DNA of 64,000 bases from an uncultured Candidatus Saccharibacteria bacterium (GTDB taxonomy: Bacteria > Patescibacteriota > Saccharimonadia > Saccharimonadales > Saccharimonadaceae). The notes beneath the pieces are model-generated. The model was not told the DNA's origin. It did no database searches and saw nothing but the letters and a program-made list of their open reading frames with translations. Location: NCBI GenBank assembly GCA_937924995.1, contig CALEXY010000012.1:1-64000 (forward strand), written 5' to 3'. This document shows positions 57,078 to 64,000 of this stretch, piece after piece. How positions within the stretch are numbered: position 1 is the stretch's first letter; every line of letters begins with the position of its first letter. The position numbers were made by a program, and so were the translations under genes.

Positions 57078-57103
57078 GGAATTTTGGGTTTTCGCTGAGA
57101 GAT

Positions 57104-57118
57104 TGGTATAATTTCAAT
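57104..57118 (+). promoter_or_regulatory. Leaderless extended -10 promoter of radA
   Basis: TGGTATAAT (57104-57112) is followed by 6 nt (TTCAAT) and the ATG at 57119. Confidence 0.76.
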
Positions 57119-58477
57119 ATGAAAGCTACTAAACAATACGTCTGTCAAAACTGTGGAGCGCGCTATAGCAAATGGGCTGGCCACTGTAATAACTGCGATG
57201 CGTGGAATACTATCGTGGAAGATTTAGTAGTTGAGGATAGTTCTAGTGCGGGTAAATTTGCTCTGGCGCAGGCTAAGAGTAGCGGAAAAACTTTGAGTTT
57301 TTCCAGTATTAAGGAAATCGCCGCTTCGGATGAAAAAGAGCGACTGAAAACCGAATTTGATTCCCTGAATGAAGTACTGGGTGGGGGGATTTTACGCGGT
57401 TCAGTAATTCTCTTTGCTGGGCAGCCTGGCATTGGTAAATCGACAATCTTAATGCAAATTTGTGCGAAGATTGCTAACGGCCATAAGGTACTCTATGTCT
57501 CTGGTGAAGAATCAGCTGGCCAGGTGAAAATGCGAGCAGTGAGATTAGGCGCAAATTCAGAAACCTTAAGCTTTGCAGCCTCGACTTCTGGTAACGATAT
57601 CGCTAAAACAATTGCCGATGGTGAATTCGAGTTAGTGATCGTAGACTCGATCCAGACTCTAGCAATTAACGAAATTTCTTCGGCGCCGGGGACGGTTTCG
57701 CAAATTACTAATGCTGGAAATCTAATAATTCAGGCCGCAAAAAAGACCGATACGGCGGTGATTATTGTGGGGCATGTGACGAAGGAAGGCACCTTGGCGG
57801 GGCCGAAAGTTTTGGAACACTTGGTGGATGTAGTACTAAATTTTGAAGGCGACCGCTACGGTGGTTTTAAGACTATTCGTGCCGTTAAAAACCGTTTCGG
57901 TTCGACCAGTGAGGCGGCGATTTTCGAGATGACGGAAAAGGGTTTACAGGAAGTACAAAATCCTTCGGCGGCCCTACTAGCAGAGAGGCAAAACACGGAT
58001 GGGTCAATTATTTTAGCAACTCTAGAAGGTACCAGGCCACTGCTGGTAGAAATTCAGGCTTTAGTTTCGACCACGAATTTTGGTTATCCAAAACGTGCAG
58101 CTTCGGGCTTCGACCTGAATCGATTGAATTTGCTAATTGCAGTGATTGAACAGCGCACTAAACTAAAACTGGACGATAAGGATATTTTCTTAAACGTAGT
58201 GGGCGGGATTAAAATTAAGGATTCGGCAGCGGACCTCGCGGTATGCCTCGCGATTGCTTCGGCGGCGGCAGGACGCAAGCTCAGTGAAGAATATGTAGTG
58301 TTCGGCGAGGTAGGTCTGGGTGGAGAAATCCGCTCGGCTTTTCGACCAGACCAAAGAATTGGTGAAGCAAAAAAATTGGGCTTTAAGCACGCAATTGCGC
58401 CAGCGACAATTCATGATAAGTTCGTGATTCCGGTCAAAGATTTACGCACGACTTTAATTAAATATGTGAACGAATAG
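57119..58477 (+). CDS. radA: DNA repair protein RadA (Sms)
   Basis: RadA is a RecA-like ATPase that helps branch migration in recombination and natural transformation. It has an N-terminal four-Cys zinc finger (CQNCGARYSKWAGHCNNCDA, residues 9-28), Walker A GQPGIGKST (about 101-109), the RadA-specific KNRFG motif (VKNRFGST) and a C-terminal Lon-like domain (about 330-452). At 452 residues it has the usual length. ruvC follows 6 bp after its stop, so the two recombination genes form an operon. The start is leaderless. Confidence 0.97.
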   Translation: MKATKQYVCQNCGARYSKWAGHCNNCDAWNTIVEDLVVEDSSSAGKFALAQAKSSGKTLSFSSIKEIAASDEKERLKTEFDSLNEVLGGGILRGSVILFAGQPGIGKSTILMQICAKIANGHKVLYVSGEESAGQVKMRAVRLGANSETLSFAASTSGNDIAKTIADGEFELVIVDSIQTLAINEISSAPGTVSQITNAGNLIIQAAKKTDTAVIIVGHVTKEGTLAGPKVLEHLVDVVLNFEGDRYGGFKTIRAVKNRFGSTSEAAIFEMTEKGLQEVQNPSAALLAERQNTDGSIILATLEGTRPLLVEIQALVSTTNFGYPKRAASGFDLNRLNLLIAVIEQRTKLKLDDKDIFLNVVGGIKIKDSAADLAVCLAIASAAAGRKLSEEYVVFGEVGLGGEIRSAFRPDQRIGEAKKLGFKHAIAPATIHDKFVIPVKDLRTTLIKYVNE

Positions 58478-58483
58478 AGATAG

Positions 58484-58960
58484 ATGAGAATTTTAGGAAT
58501 TGACCCAGGCACAGGAATTTGTGGTTTTGGGGTGATTGAAGTAAAACAAACTGGTCGCGCTAAAATGATCGATAACGGCGTGATTGCCACGCCGCCACAC
58601 ACCCCACTTTCAGAGCGTTTGCTCGATATTTATGAATCGATGCATGAGATTATTAAATTAAACAAGCCAGATTGTGTGAGTATCGAAAAACTTTTCTTCA
58701 CCAAAAATATAACGACGGGTATTTCAGTGGCGGAAGCCAGAGGGGTGGTGCTTTTGGTTTGCAAACAGCATGAACTACCAACTTTTGAGTACACACCAAA
58801 CGAAATTAAGAAGACGATGACCGGTTATGGTTCAGCCGATAAAAAACAGATGCAGGAGATGGTAAAACTGCATCTGGATTTAACTAGTGTACCAAAACCG
58901 GATGATGCGGCAGATGCTTTGGCCGCCGCGATCACCCATTCTTTGATGCATCGGTTTTAG
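58484..58960 (+). CDS. ruvC: Holliday junction resolvase RuvC
   Basis: RuvC is the endonuclease that cuts Holliday junctions after RuvAB migration. The RNase H-like fold has the catalytic acids D7 (LGIDPGTG), E68 (SIEKLFF) and the C-terminal pair in PDDAADALAAAITH. It has 158 residues, the normal length. No strong ribosome site precedes the ATG (GAATAGAGATAG), so it probably relies on translation of radA just upstream. Confidence 0.96.
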   Translation: MRILGIDPGTGICGFGVIEVKQTGRAKMIDNGVIATPPHTPLSERLLDIYESMHEIIKLNKPDCVSIEKLFFTKNITTGISVAEARGVVLLVCKQHELPTFEYTPNEIKKTMTGYGSADKKQMQEMVKLHLDLTSVPKPDDAADALAAAITHSLMHRF

Positions 58961-58973
58961 AAGATTTATAGAT

Positions 58974-59003
58974 AAAAAAACACCTGCAAGCGCAGGCGTT
59001 TTG
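58974..59003 (-). terminator. Terminator of the clpC-clpP operon
   Basis: The stem AAAACgCCTGC / GCAGGtGTTTT with loop GCTT ends in TTTTTTT on the minus strand, just after the clpP stop. Confidence 0.85.
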
Positions 59004-59014
59004 TAAGCTAAAAA

Positions 59015-59617
59015 TTATTTAGCAATGACTTCGTCGATGATGCCATAATCTTTAGCTTCATCAGCGGACATCCAGTTGTCACGATCCATATCTTTAATGA
59101 TTTGGTCAACTTTTTTGCCAGTATTTTTGGCGAGAATTTCGGCGAGGCGTTTCTTCAAGAAAATACCTTCTTTGAGCATAATTTCCTGATCGGTAATCTT
59201 ACCCTGAGTGCCGGAACTTGGCTGATGAATCATCACGCGAGCATTCGGCAAGGCAAAACGCTTACCCTTAGCGCCACAGCTGAGTAACATGGCACCCATG
59301 GAGGCCTGGAGGCCGATGCCAATAGTCTGAACATCTGGTTCAATATAATTCATGGTGTCGATAATAGCGAGACCATCGTAGACGGAGCCGCCTGGAGAAT
59401 TGATATAAAGTTTAATATCTTTCTTAGGATCTTCATGAGCGAGAAAGAGGAGCTGAGCCACTACGAGATTAGCAGTGTGAGCATTGACGTCCTCACCGAG
59501 AAAGATAATGCGATCATTTAAGAGCCTGGAGTAAATATCATAAGAGCGCTCGCCACGATTGGTGGTTTCAATGACGGTCGGAACGAGGTAGTCGTTGGGA
59601 TTTGAATTAGTTTGCAT
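59015..59617 (-). CDS. clpP: ATP-dependent Clp protease proteolytic subunit ClpP
   Basis: This serine peptidase forms the tetradecameric chamber of Clp proteases. The catalytic triad is S106 (GLQASMGAMLL), H131 (VMIHQPSSG) and D180 (DRDNWMSADEA). At 200 residues it has the typical length, with a short propeptide. The ribosome site AAGGAAAGGAAA lies between it and the preceding HExxH gene. It is the last gene of the clpC operon and so should be induced with it through the CIRCE at 63159. Confidence 0.97.
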   Translation of the reverse strand: MQTNSNPNDYLVPTVIETTNRGERSYDIYSRLLNDRIIFLGEDVNAHTANLVVAQLLFLAHEDPKKDIKLYINSPGGSVYDGLAIIDTMNYIEPDVQTIGIGLQASMGAMLLSCGAKGKRFALPNARVMIHQPSSGTQGKITDQEIMLKEGIFLKKRLAEILAKNTGKKVDQIIKDMDRDNWMSADEAKDYGIIDEVIAK

Positions 59618-59632
59618 GGTAATTTCCTTTCC

Positions 59633-60655
59633 TTATTTTTGAGATTTGAGTTCATTAGAAACGGCGTTGGAATTAATCTGATTCATCAACTGATTTTCGA
59701 AAAGCACGTGGTTATTATATTCGGCAATTTGCTGATTAATGGCATCGATAGATTGCTGAATACTTTGATAAGTGGCTTCATGACGACCAATGCGGGCTTC
59801 CAGGGTAGCACGTTCGTTTTGATAGCGCCAACCAGAGATTTGACCAGATTCGACGCGTCGATTAAAATCGAGAATTAATTGATTTAAGGCATTGGTTTCA
59901 TTATTGTAGGCCTCAGTTTGCTGATTAATAGTAGCCTGCTTGGCGTCAATTTCAGATTTTAGTGAAGTGAGTTTGTCATTAAGCTTTTGAAAAACAGAGT
60001 GATATTGCTGATTAAAATCCGTGATAGTCTGACGATGCTGGAAATAGGCGGCGTAATGTTTTTCGAGATATTCCGACAACTCAGCGACTTCGGTACCGAG
60101 ACGTGAATGCAATTCATCATAGAAGTCATCCTCAGAATAGCTCTTAATCGAGGTGCGGATTTCATGATCAGCCGGAAGGTTATCGTAAGCCTTTTTGATT
60201 TCTTCATTCAAGCGATCTTTTTCCCAAAAAGGGACGCGTTGATAAGCCGCATGAAGCATTTCATGAGCCGTGGTCACCTCGATTACTCCTGGAAGATCAT
60301 TCGATTCGACATGATAGAGATAAATACGATCGTTATCATGGACATAACAACCCAGGACGTAGACTTCATGGTTATGCGAATGACAACTCTGATTAAAGGC
60401 CTGCTTCTCTTGCAAAGCTGGATGAGTAGCAAGCAAAGTTTTCGAAGCTTTTTCCGTAAGATTAAGTTTCTGGACGTAAGGCTTCAGGGTGTCAGAAATT
60501 TGAAAATCATAAGCCTTGATGTCATCTTGCAGACAGATAAAGGCAAAAGCACCGGCGAAAAGTGTGCAAAAAATCACAAGACCGCTAAGCCAGTCGGCGA
60601 GCGTTAGACTGCGCCGACGAGACTGAACGGAGACTTCTGACGGTGAATTTTCCAT
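59633..60655 (-). CDS. Membrane-anchored HExxH protein with C-terminal coiled coil, putative metallopeptidase
   Basis: The 340-residue product has a basic N-terminus, one membrane segment (about 24-42), an extracytoplasmic domain with HEMLH at 131-135 (TTAHEMLHAAYQRVPFWEK) and a possible third ligand Glu near 181-189 (YDELHSRLGTEV). A long coiled coil follows (about 210-310). Cys residues at 91 and 103 could form a disulphide outside the cell. The pattern suggests a zinc peptidase acting in the envelope. It lies between clpC and clpP in one operon: its ATG is 1 nt past the clpC stop codon. A link to envelope protein quality control is inferred from that position only. Confidence 0.8.
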   Translation of the reverse strand: MENSPSEVSVQSRRRSLTLADWLSGLVIFCTLFAGAFAFICLQDDIKAYDFQISDTLKPYVQKLNLTEKASKTLLATHPALQEKQAFNQSCHSHNHEVYVLGCYVHDNDRIYLYHVESNDLPGVIEVTTAHEMLHAAYQRVPFWEKDRLNEEIKKAYDNLPADHEIRTSIKSYSEDDFYDELHSRLGTEVAELSEYLEKHYAAYFQHRQTITDFNQQYHSVFQKLNDKLTSLKSEIDAKQATINQQTEAYNNETNALNQLILDFNRRVESGQISGWRYQNERATLEARIGRHEATYQSIQQSIDAINQQIAEYNNHVLFENQLMNQINSNAVSNELKSQK

Positions 60656-60656
60656 A

Positions 60657-63137
60657 TTATTTTTCAGTGCTTTCGATCTTTAATTTAAGCTTATCACCTT
60701 TTAGGCTAATTTGGGCGATTTGTCCTGGCAAAATTTCTTCCGCAATAATTGCATCAGAGAGCAGGGTCTCCAAATTATCTTCGATAGCACGGCGCAATGG
60801 TCTGGCACCATTTTTGGGATCAAAACCTTTTTCGATAAGGAAGTCGCGCACCTTGGTATCAAGTTTCAAACCGATAGCTTTTTCAGCAAGACGCTTTTTC
60901 AAATCTTCAATCATATTGTCAAAGATTTCTTCGACCTGCTTACGAGAAAGCGCATGGAAGACTTCGATGGCGTCTAGACGATTAATAAGCTCTGGACGCA
61001 TAGATTTCTTCAAAGCTTTCATCGCGGCATTTTTACTTGCTTCGTAATCTTCGGTAATAAATTGATCCTTAGTTTTTTGATGGCTGGAGAAGCCAAAGGC
61101 CTGATCATTATACATTTCGTCAGAACCGAGGTTGGAGGTAAGGATGACGATAGTATTATTGAACTTCACACGGTTACCTTGGCCATCAGTGAGAACTCCG
61201 TCCTCAAGAATTTGTAGCAGCATATTAAAGACATCTGGGTGGGCTTTCTCAATCTCATCAAAGAGTACGACGGAATATGGATGACGACGTACCGATTCGG
61301 TTAATTTACCACCATCGTCATAACCAACGTAACCAGCTGGCGCACCGACTAGGCGAGAAACATTGTGCTTTTCACCAAATTCTGACATATCGATTTTAAT
61401 TAAGGCATTCTCACCACCGAAGACCTCGCGGGCGATTACACGCGCAAGCTCGGTCTTACCCACACCAGTCGGGCCCATGAAGAGGAAGGAGCCAATCGGA
61501 CGTCTAGGATCACCAATACCAGAACGACCACGGCGAATAGCCTTAGCTACGTCATGAATCGCTTCATCTTGACCGATAATAGCCTTGTCGAGATGGGCTT
61601 CTAGTTTCGAAAGAATCTTCAATTCGCTACCATGTACCTTGGAAACTGGAATACCAGTCTTGAGAGAAATGGCTTCAGCGAGATTTTCTTCGGTGAGCAC
61701 TGGTGAAACATTTTCATCCACGCCGGCCTGCTCGAGAGATTTGATTTTTTCTTCTAATTTAGCGAGGCGAGTTTTGTAGAGAGCGGCCTTTTCAAAATTC
61801 TCAGCTTCAGCACTTTCTTCAATCTTCTGCTGGAGTGACTCACGCTCGATTTTTAATTTCTTATATTCGCCACTACCACTTTTATCGGCGGCTACTTTAG
61901 TGATAGCGCTAGCTTCATCAATCACATCGATAACCTTATCTGGCATGTAGCGATCATTAATATAACGCTTCGACATACTGACGGCGGTTTCAATAATCTT
62001 ATCTGGGATTACGACGCCGTGATGTTTTTCGTAATGCGATTTAATTCCCTTCAAAATACGCACCGTAATCACATCGGAAGGTTCCTCGACGATAACGGTT
62101 TGGAAGCGACGAGCTAGAGCCTTGTCTTTTTCGATTGATTTACGATATTCGTCCATGGTAGAAGCGCCAATTAGATGAATTAGGCCACGTGCGAGGGCGG
62201 GCTTCAAGATATTCGCAGCATCCAGGCTACCCTCAGAGGAACCAGCGCCGGTCAAGAGATGAATTTCGTCGATAAAGAGAATAAGATCCTTACTTTCGAT
62301 GGCTTCGTCGATGATACCCTTAATACGTTCCTCGAAATCACCACGGAATTTAGTGCCGGCAACCACGGAACTGAGATCGATTTGGTAAATTTTCTTACCG
62401 ATCAGATTACCTGGTACCTCGTTTTTGGCGATACGCGTAGCGAGACCTTCAACAATAGCGGTCTTACCGACACCAGCTTCCCCGATAAGTACGGGATTGG
62501 ACTTAGTACGACGGGAGAGTACGGTAAGCGCACGTTCAATTTCACGATCGCGACCAATCACAGTATCGAGACGACCTTGACGGGCCAATTCAGTGAGATC
62601 GACACCATATTTCGTGAGCCATTTGAGTGGACGTTTGCGCTTAAAATCGTTTTTCTTTTGATCAATCTTGGCTTCTTCGGCCTGTTTTTCGGCAAACTCC
62701 TCAATGGTTTTGGATAATTCCGTGAGGTCAATATTGAGACCTTGGAGAATTAAACTGGCGCGAGAATTTGGCTGGCGAATCAGAGCATAAAGTAGGTGCT
62801 CGGTGCCAATCAATTTAATCCCCTGCTCTTTCACGAAGTTGGAAGCGAGGCGCAAAGTCAAAACTGCAGCTTCCGAAAGTGACATCATCGCCATATCCGC
62901 TCCTGGGACTTCGATGGCGGTATGATTCATCAGTTTTTCAACTTGGTCGAGATTCACATCTTCGTCGGCGAGGAAGCGCGCACCAGTGGAGGTATCCTGT
63001 GAAAGAATCCCGAGAAGCAAATGTTCGGTGCTCATGTAGCCGTTATTATAACGTTTAGCATAATAATCGGATTTCTGAAGCGCAAAACGAGCATTCTCGG
63101 TCAATTTATTCATTATTTCAGTAAATTCATCTTGCAT
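60657..63137 (-). CDS. clpC: ATP-dependent Clp protease ATPase subunit ClpC
   Basis: This HSP100 unfoldase feeds substrates to ClpP. The 826 residues comprise the N-terminal Clp_N repeats (about 5-145), the first AAA+ domain (Walker A GEAGVGKTA), a middle region with a UVR-like coiled coil (AENFEKAALYKTRLAKLEEK), the second AAA+ domain (Walker A GPTGVGKTE) and a C-terminal D2-small domain. The UVR motif and the ClpP-docking loop (FGF in DQAFGFSS) identify ClpC rather than ClpB. The start at 63137 lies 6 nt after TACAAT (leaderless). A CIRCE overlaps the promoter. Confidence 0.96.
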   Translation of the reverse strand: MQDEFTEIMNKLTENARFALQKSDYYAKRYNNGYMSTEHLLLGILSQDTSTGARFLADEDVNLDQVEKLMNHTAIEVPGADMAMMSLSEAAVLTLRLASNFVKEQGIKLIGTEHLLYALIRQPNSRASLILQGLNIDLTELSKTIEEFAEKQAEEAKIDQKKNDFKRKRPLKWLTKYGVDLTELARQGRLDTVIGRDREIERALTVLSRRTKSNPVLIGEAGVGKTAIVEGLATRIAKNEVPGNLIGKKIYQIDLSSVVAGTKFRGDFEERIKGIIDEAIESKDLILFIDEIHLLTGAGSSEGSLDAANILKPALARGLIHLIGASTMDEYRKSIEKDKALARRFQTVIVEEPSDVITVRILKGIKSHYEKHHGVVIPDKIIETAVSMSKRYINDRYMPDKVIDVIDEASAITKVAADKSGSGEYKKLKIERESLQQKIEESAEAENFEKAALYKTRLAKLEEKIKSLEQAGVDENVSPVLTEENLAEAISLKTGIPVSKVHGSELKILSKLEAHLDKAIIGQDEAIHDVAKAIRRGRSGIGDPRRPIGSFLFMGPTGVGKTELARVIAREVFGGENALIKIDMSEFGEKHNVSRLVGAPAGYVGYDDGGKLTESVRRHPYSVVLFDEIEKAHPDVFNMLLQILEDGVLTDGQGNRVKFNNTIVILTSNLGSDEMYNDQAFGFSSHQKTKDQFITEDYEASKNAAMKALKKSMRPELINRLDAIEVFHALSRKQVEEIFDNMIEDLKKRLAEKAIGLKLDTKVRDFLIEKGFDPKNGARPLRRAIEDNLETLLSDAIIAEEILPGQIAQISLKGDKLKLKIESTEK

Positions 63138-63152
63138 AATTCTATTGTATAG
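63138..63152 (-). promoter_or_regulatory. Leaderless -10 promoter of clpC
   Basis: On the minus strand GCTATACAAT gives a TACAAT -10, followed by 6 nt (AGAATT) and the ATG at 63137. Confidence 0.68.
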
Positions 63153-63158
63153 CAAATA

Positions 63159-63185
63159 TTAGCACTGTCAAGCGATGAGTGCTAA
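63159..63185. promoter_or_regulatory. CIRCE operator upstream of clpC
   Basis: TTAGCACTG-N9-GAGTGCTAA matches the consensus except for one base and sits over the -35 region of the clpC promoter, in the same geometry as at hrcA. Confidence 0.93.
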
Positions 63186-63248
63186 TTATTTCCAGTTCCA
63201 AGACAGGTTCATGTAATTATTACAAAATTAACAGAGGTGGATTTTAAC

Positions 63249-64000
63249 TTAGGCAGATTTCAGAACTTCAAGACCTGGGAGAGTGCCATGAATTAAGAAT
63301 TCGAGACTAGCGCCACCACCGGTGGAAACTAAAGAAAAATTAAGTGGAGGCTGATCGGAATATCGGTTTTGTAAGAGGTTTTCTACGAAGCCCGTAGTAT
63401 CACCACCGCAGATTACGGAAAGATTTTCTGCCAAGTTTTTAGCGCCAATAGATTCGGCAATGATTCTGGAAGCAAAATCAAAAGGTGGTTTTTCGGTAAG
63501 ACCGAGAGTGCCATTCCAGATAATAGTACGAGATTTTAGCACGAGGTCGATTAGCTGGTCGAGGGATTTCGGACCGATATCGAGTTTAGCGCCGGATTCA
63601 TCCTCAGTGAAATCCGTAGCGACGGTGATTTGAGGTATATCAGAAGTGAATCCATCGGCAGCGATTTTACCACCAACAAAAATATAATCAGAAAGCGAAG
63701 CAAAATGTTCGATGAGAGGAGATTTATCCTTGACCTTAGCCCCACCAATGATTAGCAGTACAGGGTGAAGAGGATTTTCTTGTACCTTTTTTAGATTTTC
63801 GATTTCCTGTTCGACAAGTAAACCCATGACGCTCGGAAGTAGACGCGGCAAGGCATCAGTGGAAGCGTGGGCGCGATGTAAAACGCCGAAACCGTCCTGA
63901 ACAAAACAATCTGGCTGAACAGTATCAAAAATGGCCTCGGCAAAATCTTTTGAATTCTCCTCTTCACCAGGATGAAAACGTAGATTTTCTAACAAAATGA
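63249..64000 (-). CDS. pgk: Phosphoglycerate kinase, C-terminal part (5' end outside the window)
   Basis: This glycolytic enzyme makes ATP from 1,3-bisphosphoglycerate. About 250 codons are visible, entering at LLENLRFHPGEEEN, which in full-length Pgk lies about 110 residues in. The hinge and nucleotide-binding segments follow (LLIIGGAKVKDKSPLIEHF, IIWNGTLGLTEKPPF) and the C-terminal CGGDTTGFVE and LVSTGGGASLEFL. The frame is open to the window edge, so it is partial and not truncated. The TTG at 63995 is not its start. Confidence 0.96.
   Translation of the reverse strand, partial: ILLENLRFHPGEEENSKDFAEAIFDTVQPDCFVQDGFGVLHRAHASTDALPRLLPSVMGLLVEQEIENLKKVQENPLHPVLLIIGGAKVKDKSPLIEHFASLSDYIFVGGKIAADGFTSDIPQITVATDFTEDESGAKLDIGPKSLDQLIDLVLKSRTIIWNGTLGLTEKPPFDFASRIIAESIGAKNLAENLSVICGGDTTGFVENLLQNRYSDQPPLNFSLVSTGGGASLEFLIHGTLPGLEVLKSA

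Noticed and set aside
63987..64000. TTG at 63995 as the pgk start
   Set aside because: The sequence before it continues the conserved Pgk segment (ILLENLRF), so the gene simply runs off the window.

Overview
The gene set, order and style point to a Candidatus Saccharibacteria (TM7, Patescibacteria/CPR) genome. This is inferred from the gene content: a compact wall-building and glycolytic set, a phosphoketolase, sortase-type and type IV pilin surface proteins, a VirB6-like secretion protein, many short single-TM proteins of unknown function, and no amino acid biosynthesis in view. TGA, TAA and TAG all end genes, so the code is standard, which argues against the UGA-recoded CPR lineages.

Layout. 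1-4.2 kb: pheT (cut by the window edge), pheS, a tail-anchored small protein, an aquaporin and metG. 4.3-10.4 kb: a membrane protein of unknown function, an Rpf/G5-type peptidoglycan hydrolase with rsmA, a UvrD/PcrA helicase and another unknown membrane protein. 10.5-16.6 kb: minus-strand wall and central metabolism genes (HTH-murA, galU, gpmI, folD, murB). 16.7-19.2 kb: a CmpB-type membrane protein, a second UvrD-like helicase and tRNA-Leu. 19.3-30.6 kb is the accessory and surface region: a VirB6/TrbL-like protein with a partner, an MPKTG-anchored DUF11-type protein, a three-gene unknown module bracketed by inverted repeats, a Gly-Tyr-Gly repeat protein and a BspA-like leucine-rich repeat protein. 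30.6-42.4 kb: tRNA-His/Gly, tpiA, a PMM-like HAD phosphatase with a PRC-barrel protein, recX-recA, tyrS, a class A penicillin-binding protein and a PIN-TRAM protein. 42.5-47.1 kb: a phosphoketolase split into two overlapping genes, grpE, hrcA and an adenylate kinase-like gene. 47.2-55.7 kb: lepA and tilS back to back, a slipin, a metallopeptidase-like protein, yebC, tRNA-Ser/Met, ruvA, a PH-domain protein and ruvB. 55.8-64 kb: rubrerythrin, a pseudopilin, radA-ruvC, a clpC / HExxH protein / clpP operon and the start-truncated pgk.

How the genes work together. tpiA, pgk, gpmI and the phosphoketolase halves fit fermentative sugar breakdown. galU, murA, murB, the PBP and the SLT/G5 protein fit envelope building and turnover. 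recA, recX, ruvA, ruvB, ruvC, radA and two UvrD-type helicases form a recombination set that would serve repair or DNA uptake. Two CIRCE operators place hrcA-grpE and clpC-clpP under one heat-shock repressor.

The points most worth a second look are: (1) at least 14 genes whose start codon lies 5-8 nt after a clear -10 box, which predicts leaderless mRNAs; (2) two long terminators that carry a matching, covarying inner hairpin; (3) the inverted-repeat-bracketed unknown module at 25.2-28.2 kb; (4) the split phosphoketolase; (5) several tandem repeats of 18-26 bp sitting in intergenic regulatory space. No CRISPR array, rRNA, insertion sequence or recognisable transposase was found.
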